A stretch of DNA of 64,000 bases from Alphaproteobacteria bacterium (GCA_017524525.1 JAFXVM010000016.1:1-64000); one strand, 5' to 3'. Shown: positions 27,490 to 37,003, counted from the first letter of the stretch. Translations and numbers: made by a program. The notes: generated from the sequence alone by a model not told the origin.

Positions 27490-28173
27490 ATGTTTATAAG
27501 AAAAGATAATACTTTGAAATGGCGTTGGATTGTTATTGCTTCGGCCATAACTTTGGCTTTGGTGTTGGCGTGTGTTTTCGGTTTGGATAGGTTTTTGTAT
27601 TTTTTGTTGCGTAATCCACATTGCAGCCAATGGAATACGGGTGGCGGTATGCTGTGTGCGCTGGCTTTCATAATGGGTAAGATATTTTCAACCAAGGTTT
27701 GGTTGGCGCTGACGGGTTTGGCTGTGGTGACATTTTTTGTCTACAAAGCGGTCACAAATGAAAATGATTTTAGATTCGCGTTTGTAAAAATAAAGAACAG
27801 CTATGCGTTTTATATTTTTTGTTCTGTGTGGCTAGCATTTTTCACGACTGGCGTTTTGAAATTTTTAATAGGACGTTCCAGACCGATTATATACGAAGCG
27901 TTGGATGCAACTTTGTATGTGCCGCTTACATTTGAACATGTGTTTAATTCAATGCCGTCTGGGCACACAGCGGTCAGTTTTGCTGGGTTGGTTATGATTG
28001 GGATGTTGTTGCCGCGTATAAAATGGGCAACATGGACATTGGCAGTAATCATAGCGTTATCGCGCGTTTATATCGGGGCGCATTGGTGTGGTGATGTTAT
28101 ATTGGGTGCGTTTATTGGTATGTTGTGCGCTGATTTTGTAAAGGCTGGATTAAAGAAAATTAATTCGAAATAA
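27490..28173 (+). CDS. PAP2 family phosphatase (membrane)
   Basis: This is a 227-aa polytopic membrane protein with the three PAP2 phosphatase motifs: KFLIGRSRP, PSGHTAVSF and SRVYIGAHWCGD. Members dephosphorylate undecaprenyl pyrophosphate, phosphatidylglycerol phosphate or lipid A; the sequence alone does not say which. It starts one base after the S41-like gene and probably shares its transcript. Confidence 0.88.
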   Translation: MFIRKDNTLKWRWIVIASAITLALVLACVFGLDRFLYFLLRNPHCSQWNTGGGMLCALAFIMGKIFSTKVWLALTGLAVVTFFVYKAVTNENDFRFAFVKIKNSYAFYIFCSVWLAFFTTGVLKFLIGRSRPIIYEALDATLYVPLTFEHVFNSMPSGHTAVSFAGLVMIGMLLPRIKWATWTLAVIIALSRVYIGAHWCGDVILGAFIGMLCADFVKAGLKKINSK

Positions 28174-28225
28174 ATTTTTGCTTAATTAGAGACCCAAAAA
28201 TTTTTTATTAATTTTGAAAAATTTA

Positions 28226-28234
28226 TGATAAAAT
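28226..28234 (+). promoter_or_regulatory. Extended -10 element of ftsK
   Basis: TGATAAAAT (TGn plus TAAAAT) sits only 7 bases before the ftsK ATG, so the transcript would begin at or next to the start codon. It is part of a 17-base sequence repeated exactly upstream of ftsL (62783-62799). Confidence 0.55.
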
Positions 28235-28241
28235 ACCAATC

Positions 28242-30458
28242 ATGGAGAAAAAATCCAAGTTCTTGCCAGAAAGTCTTTCTGCGCTGTTGCGTAATTTGTC
28301 TTTGCGCGGGGCGGGACTGGTTCTGTGTTTGATTGCTGTTTGGATGATTTTAACCCTTTGTTTTGGTGGTTCTTATTTGTCTGGGTTTGCTGTGCGTGGT
28401 TCGTTCGGGGGCCAGGGCATATTTGGATATATCGTCAGTTTCTTTCGTTATGTTATCGGGTTTATTCCAACTGTTTTTATTCTGCTGTGTTTAATGCGAT
28501 ATGGTTTAAGCCTGTTGATTGCATGGGAAGAAGAGCGGGCGCCAGAATATAATTTCCTTCGTGGTTTTGTGACGTTATGCATAGGGTGCGCAGGATTGGG
28601 TTTAATGTTTCCGTCTAAAAGTTTTGGGGGGTTGGCTGGTGCCATAGTTGGGGCTGATATTGGTCCAATTCTGTATGGTGCGCGTTTCCCAGTTGGTATT
28701 TTATTGTTTGCTTTGTTTTTATTTATGTCTGGTATTTTGTTGCATGTTAAATGGCAACATGTACGGGCTGCATGGGGTAAAACTGTTGCGCTGATAAGAT
28801 GGCTGTTATCCGCGTTCCATATTATTAAACCTGTGGAAGCAGATGACGAAGTCGAAGAAGAAGAGGTTGAAGAAGAAACAGAAGACGAAGAAGAAACAGA
28901 AGAAAAACCAAAACGCAAAAAGGCGCAACGCAAAAGAGTTGTTGTTGCAACAGATGGCGAAGCAATGGCACATGAATATGAATTACCTGATCCAGAATTG
29001 CTGGAAAAATCTGTGTTTGGAAAAAATGTTATTACGCCTGAATTTAAACAGACTGCGATTTTATTACAAGACCATTTCGAAGAATTTGGTATTTATGGCA
29101 AAGTTGTTGGTATTAAACCTGGACCTATTGTCACACAGTATGAATTTGAACCTGAACCTGGAACACGTATAAATAAAATTACTGATACTGCACATGATAT
29201 GACGCGCGCGATGGCGGCTGAAAAAATTCGTATTACGCCAATTGCTGGGACGCAATATATCGGTATTGAAATGGTGAACAAAGACAGAAAAATGGTGCGG
29301 TATCAAACTTTGATGTCTAATCCTGCGTTTGTAAATTCAAAATATGCGATACCACTTGCGCTGGGGGTGAATATCAGTGGCGAAGCGATGTATTACGATT
29401 TGGCAAAGATGCCGCACATGTTGGTTGCAGGGCGTACAGGTTCTGGTAAATCTGTGTTTGTGCAATCTATTATTACTTCGATTGTGTATCATTTTACGCC
29501 TGATAAATGTAAACTGATGATTGTCGATCCAAAGGCTGTAGATTTTGCAGCGTGGGAAAATGTACCACATCTTATTACGCCTGTGGTGACTGATGCTACG
29601 GAAGCGGTAAACGCATTAAAGTGGTCTGTGCGTGATATGGAAGAAAGATATCAAAAACTTAAAAAACTGGGTGTGCGTAATATCGGCGAATATAATCAAA
29701 AAGTGGCAGAATTGCGGGATAAAGGCGAAGTTTTAACGGAACAAGTTGTGGTTGGAACAGATAGCGAGACCGGTGAATTCGAATTTGAAACGCGGGCAAT
29801 CGATTTATCTGATATGGCATATCTTGTTATTATTATAGACGAGGTTGCAGATTTGATGACTGTGGCGCGCAAAGATGTTGAAATGTGCGTGCAAAGATTA
29901 GCACAAAAGGCGCGTGCTGCGGGAATCCATCTTGTGATGGCAACCCAGCGTCCAAGTGCGGATGTTATTACTGGGGTTATTAAGGCTAATTTCCCAACAC
30001 GCATTTCTTTCCAGGCGCGTTCATCTATTGATTCTATGACAACTTTGGGCGAAAAGGGCGCAGAACAATTGTTGCCTTGCGGTGATATGTTGTTCAGTGA
30101 GGCTGGTCGTGCGCCGGTGCGTATACATGGTGCGTTCATTGATAATGACGAAGTTAATCGTGTAGCAGATTTCTTGCGCGAACAGGGTGAACCAGATTAT
30201 GCTGATGGGGTGACAAACGAAGATGGTGGTGGCGAAGGTGGTGTTGTGCCGGGTATGCCGATGTCTAAAGAAGCAAAATCTAATGATTTGTATGAACAAG
30301 CCAAAGAAATTGTTGTTCGTGATAAAAAACCTACGATTTCTTATTTGCAACGCAGACTTGGAATCGGTTATAACAAGGCTGCTACGCTTATTGAACGTAT
30401 GGAAAATGAAGGCGTGGTCAGTGCTCCTGATTCTGGCGGCAAAAGGCATATTTTATAA
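28242..30458 (+). CDS. ftsK: DNA translocase FtsK
   Basis: FtsK anchors at the septum, pumps DNA and activates Xer recombination at dif. The 738-aa protein has four to five N-terminal membrane spans (to about residue 185), a short acidic then basic linker, a RecA-like motor with Walker A GRTGSGKS at 397-404 and Walker B around D533-E534 (IIIDEVADL), and a C-terminal winged-helix gamma domain that reads KOPS sites. No Shine-Dalgarno is visible before the ATG; the promoter is so close that the mRNA may be leaderless. Confidence 0.96.
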   Translation: MEKKSKFLPESLSALLRNLSLRGAGLVLCLIAVWMILTLCFGGSYLSGFAVRGSFGGQGIFGYIVSFFRYVIGFIPTVFILLCLMRYGLSLLIAWEEERAPEYNFLRGFVTLCIGCAGLGLMFPSKSFGGLAGAIVGADIGPILYGARFPVGILLFALFLFMSGILLHVKWQHVRAAWGKTVALIRWLLSAFHIIKPVEADDEVEEEEVEEETEDEEETEEKPKRKKAQRKRVVVATDGEAMAHEYELPDPELLEKSVFGKNVITPEFKQTAILLQDHFEEFGIYGKVVGIKPGPIVTQYEFEPEPGTRINKITDTAHDMTRAMAAEKIRITPIAGTQYIGIEMVNKDRKMVRYQTLMSNPAFVNSKYAIPLALGVNISGEAMYYDLAKMPHMLVAGRTGSGKSVFVQSIITSIVYHFTPDKCKLMIVDPKAVDFAAWENVPHLITPVVTDATEAVNALKWSVRDMEERYQKLKKLGVRNIGEYNQKVAELRDKGEVLTEQVVVGTDSETGEFEFETRAIDLSDMAYLVIIIDEVADLMTVARKDVEMCVQRLAQKARAAGIHLVMATQRPSADVITGVIKANFPTRISFQARSSIDSMTTLGEKGAEQLLPCGDMLFSEAGRAPVRIHGAFIDNDEVNRVADFLREQGEPDYADGVTNEDGGGEGGVVPGMPMSKEAKSNDLYEQAKEIVVRDKKPTISYLQRRLGIGYNKAATLIERMENEGVVSAPDSGGKRHIL

Positions 30459-30487
30459 ATTTTTGTCTTTTATATCTCTCTTTTTTG

Positions 30488-30496
30488 TGATATAAT
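30488..30496 (+). promoter_or_regulatory. Extended -10 promoter (13-mer family)
   Basis: TGATATAAT ends the 13-mer TTTGTGATATAAT, found identically upstream of the MucR-like, virD4-like and SPOR-domain genes. No good -35 is seen. Confidence 0.6.
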
Positions 30497-30520
30497 CAAG
30501 AACAATGAAAGGAGTTTTTA

Positions 30521-31858
30521 ATGAAAAAGTGTGCATTGTTTTTGGCGTTATTTGCGGTTTTGCCTGCTTTGGCGGCTAATGAATATCAATACAGTAATGA
30601 TGCTAATGAATATTATACTGTTCGTCCAAATGCGAAACCGCGGACATATAAAAATGTTTCTACAAATCGTAAAACCGGTGGTTATAAAAATACTATAACA
30701 AATAATTTTTATTATAATCAGCCAGCAGCCAGAACAAATTCTTATGGTCCAACTCAACAAAGACAGGCTCGTAATGTAAGATATCAGGAACCTGAATATC
30801 AATATTCTTCAAATGATAGACAGGTTGCTATGGTTGATGATTCTTATGAAGAAAGAACATATACCCGCAAAACAAGAACTACGCAAATGCGCAAATATTT
30901 CTTGGCACATCCATTCTTTCAACCTTTGAAGGGTAAATTTGGTTCTGTGACAGATTTTTCATATGCTAAAAGTAGTTTCAAGTTCGATATTTTGGGTGTA
31001 AATCGTATGCTCGATGCAGATACAGGAACACCGCTTACTTTGGTGGATCCAGATACAAACAATCCAATCAGTTTACCTGTGACTTATACTACACCGTTGA
31101 GTGGCAAAGCTGAAATGACCCAATTCTTGGTCAAAGAAGATTTTAGTTTCGGTTTGTCTGATACATTAGCAATCATCGGTATGTTGCAATATGATAAAAC
31201 CAAAGTTGCTTTTAGTGATTGGTCTGATGGTTCCGCAAGTGACAGCACTTCAAGTTCCGGCCTTAACCTGTTTGGTATCGGTTTGCAAAGTCGTTTTGTA
31301 GACAGTCAAAAATGGATTGCGATGGCATCTGGTTATTATCAACATCAAAAAGATACTGCTAATACTTTCATTGGTGAATTGAAAGTTGGTTATAAAATTG
31401 ATAGAACAACCGTCTATGGTGTTGGTCGTGCTTGGTATTCTAATTTGACCAAGGGTGATATTTACGGTGCATATGTTGAAAGTGATGGCGACTGGTTAAT
31501 GTTGGCATACAAAACAGATGTTAAAGATATTATCTATGGCGAAGGCGGAATAGGTTTATTCTCTGTGTTAAGCCAAGATTTTACATTAAATGGCGAAGCC
31601 GTATATGGATACTATGATTGGCATAATCAAATCAACCTTAGGGCAGGTTTGGGGTGGCAACCTGGTGATTCTTTCGCTTTGAATTTGTATGGTTCGGTGA
31701 ATGTGTATGATACTGCTGATGGTCAAAAGAAACACTATATAAACTATGATCTTAATCCTGGTGTTTCTGGCGTAAATGCAATTTATACCACAGGTGATTA
31801 CAAAATCAAAGATTACAGCGAATGGAAAATTGGCGCACAGGTAATCTTCTATTTCTAA
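30521..31858 (+). CDS. Outer-membrane beta-barrel protein
   Basis: This is an exported 445-aa protein with a signal peptide ending PALAA. A Tyr/Asn/Gln-rich low-complexity periplasmic region (about 20-120) precedes a domain of alternating amphipathic strands that ends in VIFYF, the C-terminal aromatic signal of Bam-inserted barrels. AAAGGAG lies before the ATG. The next gene encodes another barrel. No specific transport family is recognised. Confidence 0.75.
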   Translation: MKKCALFLALFAVLPALAANEYQYSNDANEYYTVRPNAKPRTYKNVSTNRKTGGYKNTITNNFYYNQPAARTNSYGPTQQRQARNVRYQEPEYQYSSNDRQVAMVDDSYEERTYTRKTRTTQMRKYFLAHPFFQPLKGKFGSVTDFSYAKSSFKFDILGVNRMLDADTGTPLTLVDPDTNNPISLPVTYTTPLSGKAEMTQFLVKEDFSFGLSDTLAIIGMLQYDKTKVAFSDWSDGSASDSTSSSGLNLFGIGLQSRFVDSQKWIAMASGYYQHQKDTANTFIGELKVGYKIDRTTVYGVGRAWYSNLTKGDIYGAYVESDGDWLMLAYKTDVKDIIYGEGGIGLFSVLSQDFTLNGEAVYGYYDWHNQINLRAGLGWQPGDSFALNLYGSVNVYDTADGQKKHYINYDLNPGVSGVNAIYTTGDYKIKDYSEWKIGAQVIFYF

Positions 31859-31875
31859 TATTTGGTGTTGTATAA

Positions 31876-32703
31876 ATGAAAAAATATTTGTTGGTTTTAT
31901 TTGGACTTGGCATAGGTTTTAATGCCTATGGTGAAGCTGTGGTTTTATCTGATGATTCTGTCGAAGAAGATATTGTCATGGAAGAATCTTTGCCAGTCCA
32001 AAATTCAACCGCAACTTATTCCAATAATCAAACAAATATTCAAAGTTTATTAGCAACTGATACTTCTGATCCTTTGTTTTTGACTGGTGATAATCAGTTT
32101 TTGTCTGATACTTATCTTTCTTATATCGACAGAAAATTGCGTGTTGGACAATATCTTGATTATGGTATAAACAATAATTTGGTTTTGCATTTGAATATGC
32201 TTTATCAGTGGGATTTATCAGGACGTCATCAAAATGGTTTTTCTGCTACTGAATTTGGTGGTGTATATCGTATGAATCATGGAACCAGCGGCAGTCGTAT
32301 AATTTCTGATGTGTTATTCGGTTTGAAGGTTTGGGGTTCGTCGCATGTAAGAACACCTGAATACGCTGATTCTTCGTATTACGCAGGGTATCGTTTTGGT
32401 CGTCGTTACACAGGTGTATCTTTGGCTGGAACAATTAAATCTACGTGGGTTTTTGATAATGACAGGGGACTGTCGTATATAGATTTTATTCCAGAAGCGT
32501 ATTTTCGTTTCAAATATGATTGGCGCGCTGGTATCGGTTTAGATATAAGACAGTCTACGAATACTCGACTGCTTGGCGATCAAGAATGGTTAAATTTAAA
32601 GTTATTGCGTCAATACGGTAATACGCAATATGTTGCGCGTTTTGACTATGAATTTGAATCAAGTGAAATTCAAGTCGGTGCAAATATAAAAATATTATTC
32701 TAG
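31876..32703 (+). CDS. Outer-membrane beta-barrel protein
   Basis: This is a 275-aa exported protein with a signal peptide ending near NAYGEA, an acidic Ser/Asn-rich spacer and a barrel-like region of short amphipathic strands ending ANIKILF. The terminal Phe supports outer-membrane insertion. It lies 17 bases after the previous barrel gene, likely in one operon. Function unknown. Confidence 0.7.
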   Translation: MKKYLLVLFGLGIGFNAYGEAVVLSDDSVEEDIVMEESLPVQNSTATYSNNQTNIQSLLATDTSDPLFLTGDNQFLSDTYLSYIDRKLRVGQYLDYGINNNLVLHLNMLYQWDLSGRHQNGFSATEFGGVYRMNHGTSGSRIISDVLFGLKVWGSSHVRTPEYADSSYYAGYRFGRRYTGVSLAGTIKSTWVFDNDRGLSYIDFIPEAYFRFKYDWRAGIGLDIRQSTNTRLLGDQEWLNLKLLRQYGNTQYVARFDYEFESSEIQVGANIKILF

Positions 32704-32705
32704 AA

Positions 32706-33962
32706 TTATTTTTTTCTAAAAGAATTCCAATATTCAAAACGTTTTTTGATTTCGCGTTCAAATCCGCGTTCAACGGGTTTATATAAACTTATGCGTTCCA
32801 TGCCATCTGGAAAACAATTTTGACCGCTGCATCCAGTAGAAGTTTCTGGGTCATAAACATATCCATCGCTGTATCCAAGATTTTTCATCATCTTGGTTGG
32901 CGCATTCAAAATGTTTTTTGGTGGCATTAATGAACCAGTACTTTGTGCTGCTCTGTACGAAGCATTTTGTGCTTTGTATGCAGAAATACTTTTGGGTGCA
33001 GTTGCAAGATATATCACTAATTCTGTTATAGCAATATCGCCTTCGGGTGAACCCATGCGTTCATAGATTTGCCAAGCAGCGAGAGCAATTTGCATCGCGT
33101 TTGGATCAGCCAATCCTACATCTTCCATCGCAAAGCGAGTTAAGCGTCGTAAAACATATCTTGGATCTTGCCCAGATGTCATCATACGAGCAACCCAATA
33201 AAGCGCAGCATCTGTGTCTGATGCACGCAAAGATTTATGAACAGCCGAAATCAAATTATAATGTTCATCGCCACTTTTGTCGGACAGTGGTGCGCGTTTT
33301 TGAATTGTTTCATCTAACTTTTCAGGCGTTAAATCTTTTTTGAATTTTGCACCAGATATATATTCAACCGTGTTAAGTAAAAACCTTGCGTCGCCATCTG
33401 CCATTTGAGCAAGATGAATTCTTGCATCATCAGTAAGTGGTAATTTTTTATCTAGAAATTTTTCAGCTCTTTCTATCAAAGTCAATAAATCTGCCGTAGA
33501 GAGCGGTTTAAGAACGCCAATATGACAACGCGAAAGCAAAGCGTTATTTAAATTAAAACTGGGGTTTTCTGTGGTTGCGCCAATAAATGTGACTGTGCCA
33601 TCTTCAAGGTATGGCAACAATGTATCTTGTTGAGTTTTATTAAATCTGTGAATTTCATCTATGAACAACAATGTGTTGCGGCCGATGTCGCGATTCATAC
33701 GCGCGCTTTCCATAACTTTTTTAATGTCTGCTGTGCCAGAAAATACGGCAGACAATGGAACAAAATCCATATCAATAGAATTTGCTAGTGCGCGGGCGAT
33801 TGTAGTTTTGCCACATCCCGGCGGTCCCCAAAGCAAAAGGTTAGATAAATTTCCATTTTCAACCATGCGGCGAACAATGCCGTTTTGTCCTAATAAATCT
33901 GTTTGCCCGACAATGTCGTCTATGGTTTGCGGGCGCATTAAATCTGCCAAAGGTCTTGTCAT
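32706..33962 (-). CDS. rarA: Replication-associated recombination protein A (RarA/MgsA)
   Basis: RarA is a clamp-loader-like AAA+ ATPase acting at stalled replication forks. Walker A GPPGCGKT is at 46-53, Walker B LLFIDEIHRF and sensor 1 GATTENPSF follow, and the C-terminal tetramerisation domain contains SAVHKSLRASDTDAALYW and QDPRYVLRRL. The 418-aa length is typical. It ends 2 bases from the convergent outer-membrane gene with no terminator between them. Confidence 0.96.
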   Translation of the reverse strand: MTRPLADLMRPQTIDDIVGQTDLLGQNGIVRRMVENGNLSNLLLWGPPGCGKTTIARALANSIDMDFVPLSAVFSGTADIKKVMESARMNRDIGRNTLLFIDEIHRFNKTQQDTLLPYLEDGTVTFIGATTENPSFNLNNALLSRCHIGVLKPLSTADLLTLIERAEKFLDKKLPLTDDARIHLAQMADGDARFLLNTVEYISGAKFKKDLTPEKLDETIQKRAPLSDKSGDEHYNLISAVHKSLRASDTDAALYWVARMMTSGQDPRYVLRRLTRFAMEDVGLADPNAMQIALAAWQIYERMGSPEGDIAITELVIYLATAPKSISAYKAQNASYRAAQSTGSLMPPKNILNAPTKMMKNLGYSDGYVYDPETSTGCSGQNCFPDGMERISLYKPVERGFEREIKKRFEYWNSFRKK

Positions 33963-33973
33963 TTTACTTTTAT

Positions 33974-34001
33974 TTTACTTATTGTTTATTTGTGATATAA
34001 T
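33974..34001 (+). promoter_or_regulatory. Promoter of the MucR-like gene
   Basis: TTTACT (33974-33979) and TATAAT (33996-34001) are separated by 16 bases. The -10 is extended by TGA and belongs to the repeated 13-mer TTTGTGATATAAT. Confidence 0.62.
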
Positions 34002-34032
34002 TATTGTATTAAAAATATAAGGATTTATCAAG

Positions 34033-34389
34033 GTGCTTAATAAAAATTCTGATTTTGCATTGGCAGTTGCGAATTTAGCCGCTGCGGCTATTGCAGCAAA
34101 TCCAAAATTATCAATGAAAGAAGCAGTAAAGCAAGCAACAGAGTCTTTGCGGGGTGTTTCTGTGACACCACAACAGATTGCAGATTCTGTGCGAGATGAT
34201 GCAATTCAATGCTTGGAAGATGGAACTTGGCATGTGATGCTTAAAAGATATATCAAAAGGAAATATGGGCTAACCCCGCAACAATATCGTGAAAGGTGGG
34301 GGTTGCCGATGAATTATCCTTTCGTTGCAAAAAATTATGGTCTTACGCGTTCCAAAATTGCCAAGAAAACAGGTTTTGGAAAAAAGTAA
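34033..34389 (+). CDS. MucR/Ros family transcriptional regulator lacking zinc ligands
   Basis: This 118-aa protein aligns with the MucR/Ros family, alphaproteobacterial DNA-binding silencers. The C-terminal LTPQQYRERWGLPMNYPFVAKNY block is diagnostic. The zinc finger is degenerate: the first Cys (C60) is kept, the second is Asp63, and the two His positions are Tyr73 and Lys77 or Tyr78. Zinc-free MucR homologues are known from Mesorhizobium. Translation seems to begin at GTG 34033 with AAGGA upstream. It ends 10 bases before ybeY-lnt. Confidence 0.85.
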   Translation: MLNKNSDFALAVANLAAAAIAANPKLSMKEAVKQATESLRGVSVTPQQIADSVRDDAIQCLEDGTWHVMLKRYIKRKYGLTPQQYRERWGLPMNYPFVAKNYGLTRSKIAKKTGFGKK

Positions 34390-34399
34390 GGAAGTATAT

Positions 34400-36415
34400 A
34401 TGAAAGTATATGTTAATATTGAAAATTCACAGTGGAATAAGTATAAAATTGATTTTGAAAAAATCGCGCAAGCAGCGGTTGGTGCCGTATACAAAGATTC
34501 AGAAGTATCAATTACTTTGATAGATGATAAACAAATTCAACGTATAAATAAGCGGTATCGTGGAATCGATAAACCAACCAATGTTTTATCTTTTGAATTA
34601 GGAGATGATATTTTGTTGGGGGATATTTTTATATCAATAGATACTGTTATTCGCGAAGCAAAAGCCACAAATATTTCTGTTGAAGAACATACTGCTCATA
34701 TGATTGTACATGGTATGTTGCATTTACAAGGGTATGATCATATCAAAGACAATGAAGCAAAGATAATGGAAAACAAAGAAATTAAAATATTGAAAAAATT
34801 GGGTTATAAAAACCCTTATGCAGATGAAGAAATTGTTTGTAATGATAAATCTTGTTGTCCTGGGCGTTTCATAACAAAATTGCAATCGATAAAGATACGT
34901 GAAAATAGTTTTGTGTGGTATGTGATAACGTCATTGCTTGGGGTTATGACATCGTTTGGTTTTGCGCCATTTAATTTGTGGATGTTGTCTTTGCTTGGAA
35001 TAGGTGGTATGTATTGGTTAATAACAAAAGAGAAAAATAAAATTGGTTTTATCAAGGCATGGACGCATAGTTTTGCTTTCGGTGCTTTTTATGGAATTTC
35101 TATGTTTTGGTGGGTGTTAAATTCTATTTATGTAATACCTGAATTAACCGAACAGTTTGCAATTTGGACAATACCTGCATTATTGGGTATTGGTTTATTG
35201 TGCGGGTGTATTCTGTCTTTGCCATTTGCTGTGATTCGTTGTATACAGCGAAAACCACCGTATAGAGCAATTTTATTTGCATCTGTTTGGACTATTGTTT
35301 TGTGGGGGCGCGAATGGTTTTTGACTGGTTTTCCATGGAATCCAATTTCTAATATAGCCATGAATTTTTCAATGGTTATGAATTCTGTTTCTTTGTGGGG
35401 GGCGCTTGGTCTCAGTTTTATAATCATAGGTTTAATTGCGAGTTTTGTTGAATTGTGTCGCGACAAAAAACATGTTTCGTGTTGGTTTGTGTTTGTTCTT
35501 TATGTGTTATTATTTTTGGTTGGGTGTGGTTATGGGTATCACAATATGAAATTGTCTGACAAAGAAAATATAGATAATTCTCCAATAATAAGAATTGTGC
35601 AACCAGCGGAATCTGCTGTATACAAGATGCCGACAACAAAACAAGAAGCAAATGATATAGCGTTGCAGAAGATTCGAGATTTGTTTGTTTGGGCAACAAA
35701 AGATAATACTGTGGTTCCTGATATAATCGTTTTTCCTGAAACTTCTTATCCTTATACCATAGTGAACGAAATGTTCCCATTGGCGCGTGTTTTGAATACG
35801 AATGTTATAATGGGGGCTAATTATTATGATAGCGGGAAATTATATAATTCTATGGTCTTTGCTGACAAGACGGGGGTAATTCAACATTTGTATAATAAAT
35901 CACATCTTGTCCCATTTGGTGAATATGGTCCTTTTGGTGGATTGGTGCCTTCGCCTGGTATGTTGTCAGCAGGCAGTGGTCCAGAAATATTCACAATAAA
36001 TACAGAGTCTGGTGATTTTGTTGTGGCACCTGCAATTTGTTATGAAATTATATTTTCTGATTCTTTGATTCCAAAAGGTCAAACGCCGAATGCGATTATA
36101 AATATAACAAATGATACTTGGTTTGGTTTTACACCTGGTGTATACCAACATCTTGATATGGTTAGAAGATATGCAGTTGAATCAGGAATACCAGTTGTTC
36201 GAGCAAATTATTCTGGTATAAGCGCTTTTGTTATGCCGGATGGAAATGTAGAATCTTTTTTGCCTGTCGGACAGAACGGTAGTTTGGATGGATTTGTCTG
36301 GGGAGCGCATAATACGCCGTATAGGACCGTTGGACGCAATTTGTGGTTGGTATTTATTTTGATGTTTTCAACAATTGTTTCAATATCCATATCCTTATTT
36401 CAGAAGAAAGATTAG
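34400..36415 (+). CDS. YbeY-Lnt fusion: endoribonuclease YbeY joined to apolipoprotein N-acyltransferase
   Basis: This 671-aa open frame joins two normally separate proteins. Residues 1-140 are YbeY, the rRNA-maturation endoribonuclease, with the metal site HGMLHLQGYDH at 104-114. Residues from about 170 are Lnt, which adds the third acyl chain to lipoproteins: six or so membrane spans, then a nitrilase domain with the triad E447 (FPETSYP), K500 (YNKSHLVPFGEY) and C547 (PAICYE). Both halves look complete. The start has AAGGAAG upstream. In many alphaproteobacteria ybeY and lnt are close neighbours with a CorC-like gene between; here that gene and the stop codon are missing. Confidence 0.9.
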   Translation: MKVYVNIENSQWNKYKIDFEKIAQAAVGAVYKDSEVSITLIDDKQIQRINKRYRGIDKPTNVLSFELGDDILLGDIFISIDTVIREAKATNISVEEHTAHMIVHGMLHLQGYDHIKDNEAKIMENKEIKILKKLGYKNPYADEEIVCNDKSCCPGRFITKLQSIKIRENSFVWYVITSLLGVMTSFGFAPFNLWMLSLLGIGGMYWLITKEKNKIGFIKAWTHSFAFGAFYGISMFWWVLNSIYVIPELTEQFAIWTIPALLGIGLLCGCILSLPFAVIRCIQRKPPYRAILFASVWTIVLWGREWFLTGFPWNPISNIAMNFSMVMNSVSLWGALGLSFIIIGLIASFVELCRDKKHVSCWFVFVLYVLLFLVGCGYGYHNMKLSDKENIDNSPIIRIVQPAESAVYKMPTTKQEANDIALQKIRDLFVWATKDNTVVPDIIVFPETSYPYTIVNEMFPLARVLNTNVIMGANYYDSGKLYNSMVFADKTGVIQHLYNKSHLVPFGEYGPFGGLVPSPGMLSAGSGPEIFTINTESGDFVVAPAICYEIIFSDSLIPKGQTPNAIINITNDTWFGFTPGVYQHLDMVRRYAVESGIPVVRANYSGISAFVMPDGNVESFLPVGQNGSLDGFVWGAHNTPYRTVGRNLWLVFILMFSTIVSISISLFQKKD

Positions 36416-36566
36416 AATCAGGTAATCTTTGTTCGTCAATTTGGTTAATAACAGCAGCGATAGATGTTCGTTTGTCTGCTGCTAGTTTTTTTAATACATC
36501 AAAAAATTCTTTTTCCAAAGAAATACTGGTTTGATGACCAGATAAAGATACTGAAATTTTGTGCAT
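36354..36566 (-). CDS. Ribbon-helix-helix domain protein
   Basis: This 70-aa protein fits the alphaproteobacterial RHH_4 type: HQTSISLEKEFFDVLKKLA is the DNA-binding strand and first helix, and NLSSEIRIWIL is the conserved end. It probably dimerises and binds DNA. It is the last gene in a four-gene minus-strand operon, starting one base after the previous stop. Its 3' end overlaps the oppositely oriented lnt end by 62 bases. Confidence 0.75.
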   Translation of the reverse strand: MHKISVSLSGHQTSISLEKEFFDVLKKLAADKRTSIAAVINQIDEQRLPDSNLSSEIRIWILKQLLKTSK

Positions 36567-36567
36567 T

Positions 36568-37002
36568 TTATATTTTCCCAACTATTAAACAATCTGTCAT
36601 GGCTTTATAAGGATCGTCATATTTGCGCAATACTGACAAAGTTAAATTATCCAGCATAAAACAATTTCCAGATGTATCAAACACAAACCAAAATAAATCA
36701 TTCCTGCCAAATAGTGTTTTCCCAGATAATTGTTTGTTTCCGCTTAATTCTTTATTTATTTGAACAATTGATGGTAATGGGTATTTTATTCCGCGCTGAA
36801 TTTCTTTTACCGGAAAAATGCAAGCGGGCCCCAATGTTATACCAGAACAATTTTTATACAAATCTAGTAAGAAGGCAGGCATCATAGCGACACTGATTTT
36901 TTGTAAATTAGTGTTAGCCAAAGATATCTCTATTTCTGTAGCAGGCGGAAAAATTAATGCCCCGCGAGATTTTATCAAAGATAAAAATTCTTTTGTTGTC
37001 AT
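36568..37002 (-). CDS. SUKH (SMI1/KNR4)-like protein
   Basis: This 144-aa soluble protein resembles the SMI1/KNR4 (SUKH) superfamily, particularly YrhA-like members. Supporting features are PAFLLDLYKNCSG near the start, then GPACIFPVKEI, and a FGRNDLFWFVFDTSGNCFMLD core strand pair. SUKH proteins often serve as immunity proteins, but that role is not shown here. The ATG at 37002 follows the upstream stop by one base, so the longer frame to 37035 is unlikely. Confidence 0.6.
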   Translation of the reverse strand: MTTKEFLSLIKSRGALIFPPATEIEISLANTNLQKISVAMMPAFLLDLYKNCSGITLGPACIFPVKEIQRGIKYPLPSIVQINKELSGNKQLSGKTLFGRNDLFWFVFDTSGNCFMLDNLTLSVLRKYDDPYKAMTDCLIVGKI

Positions 37003-37003
37003 T

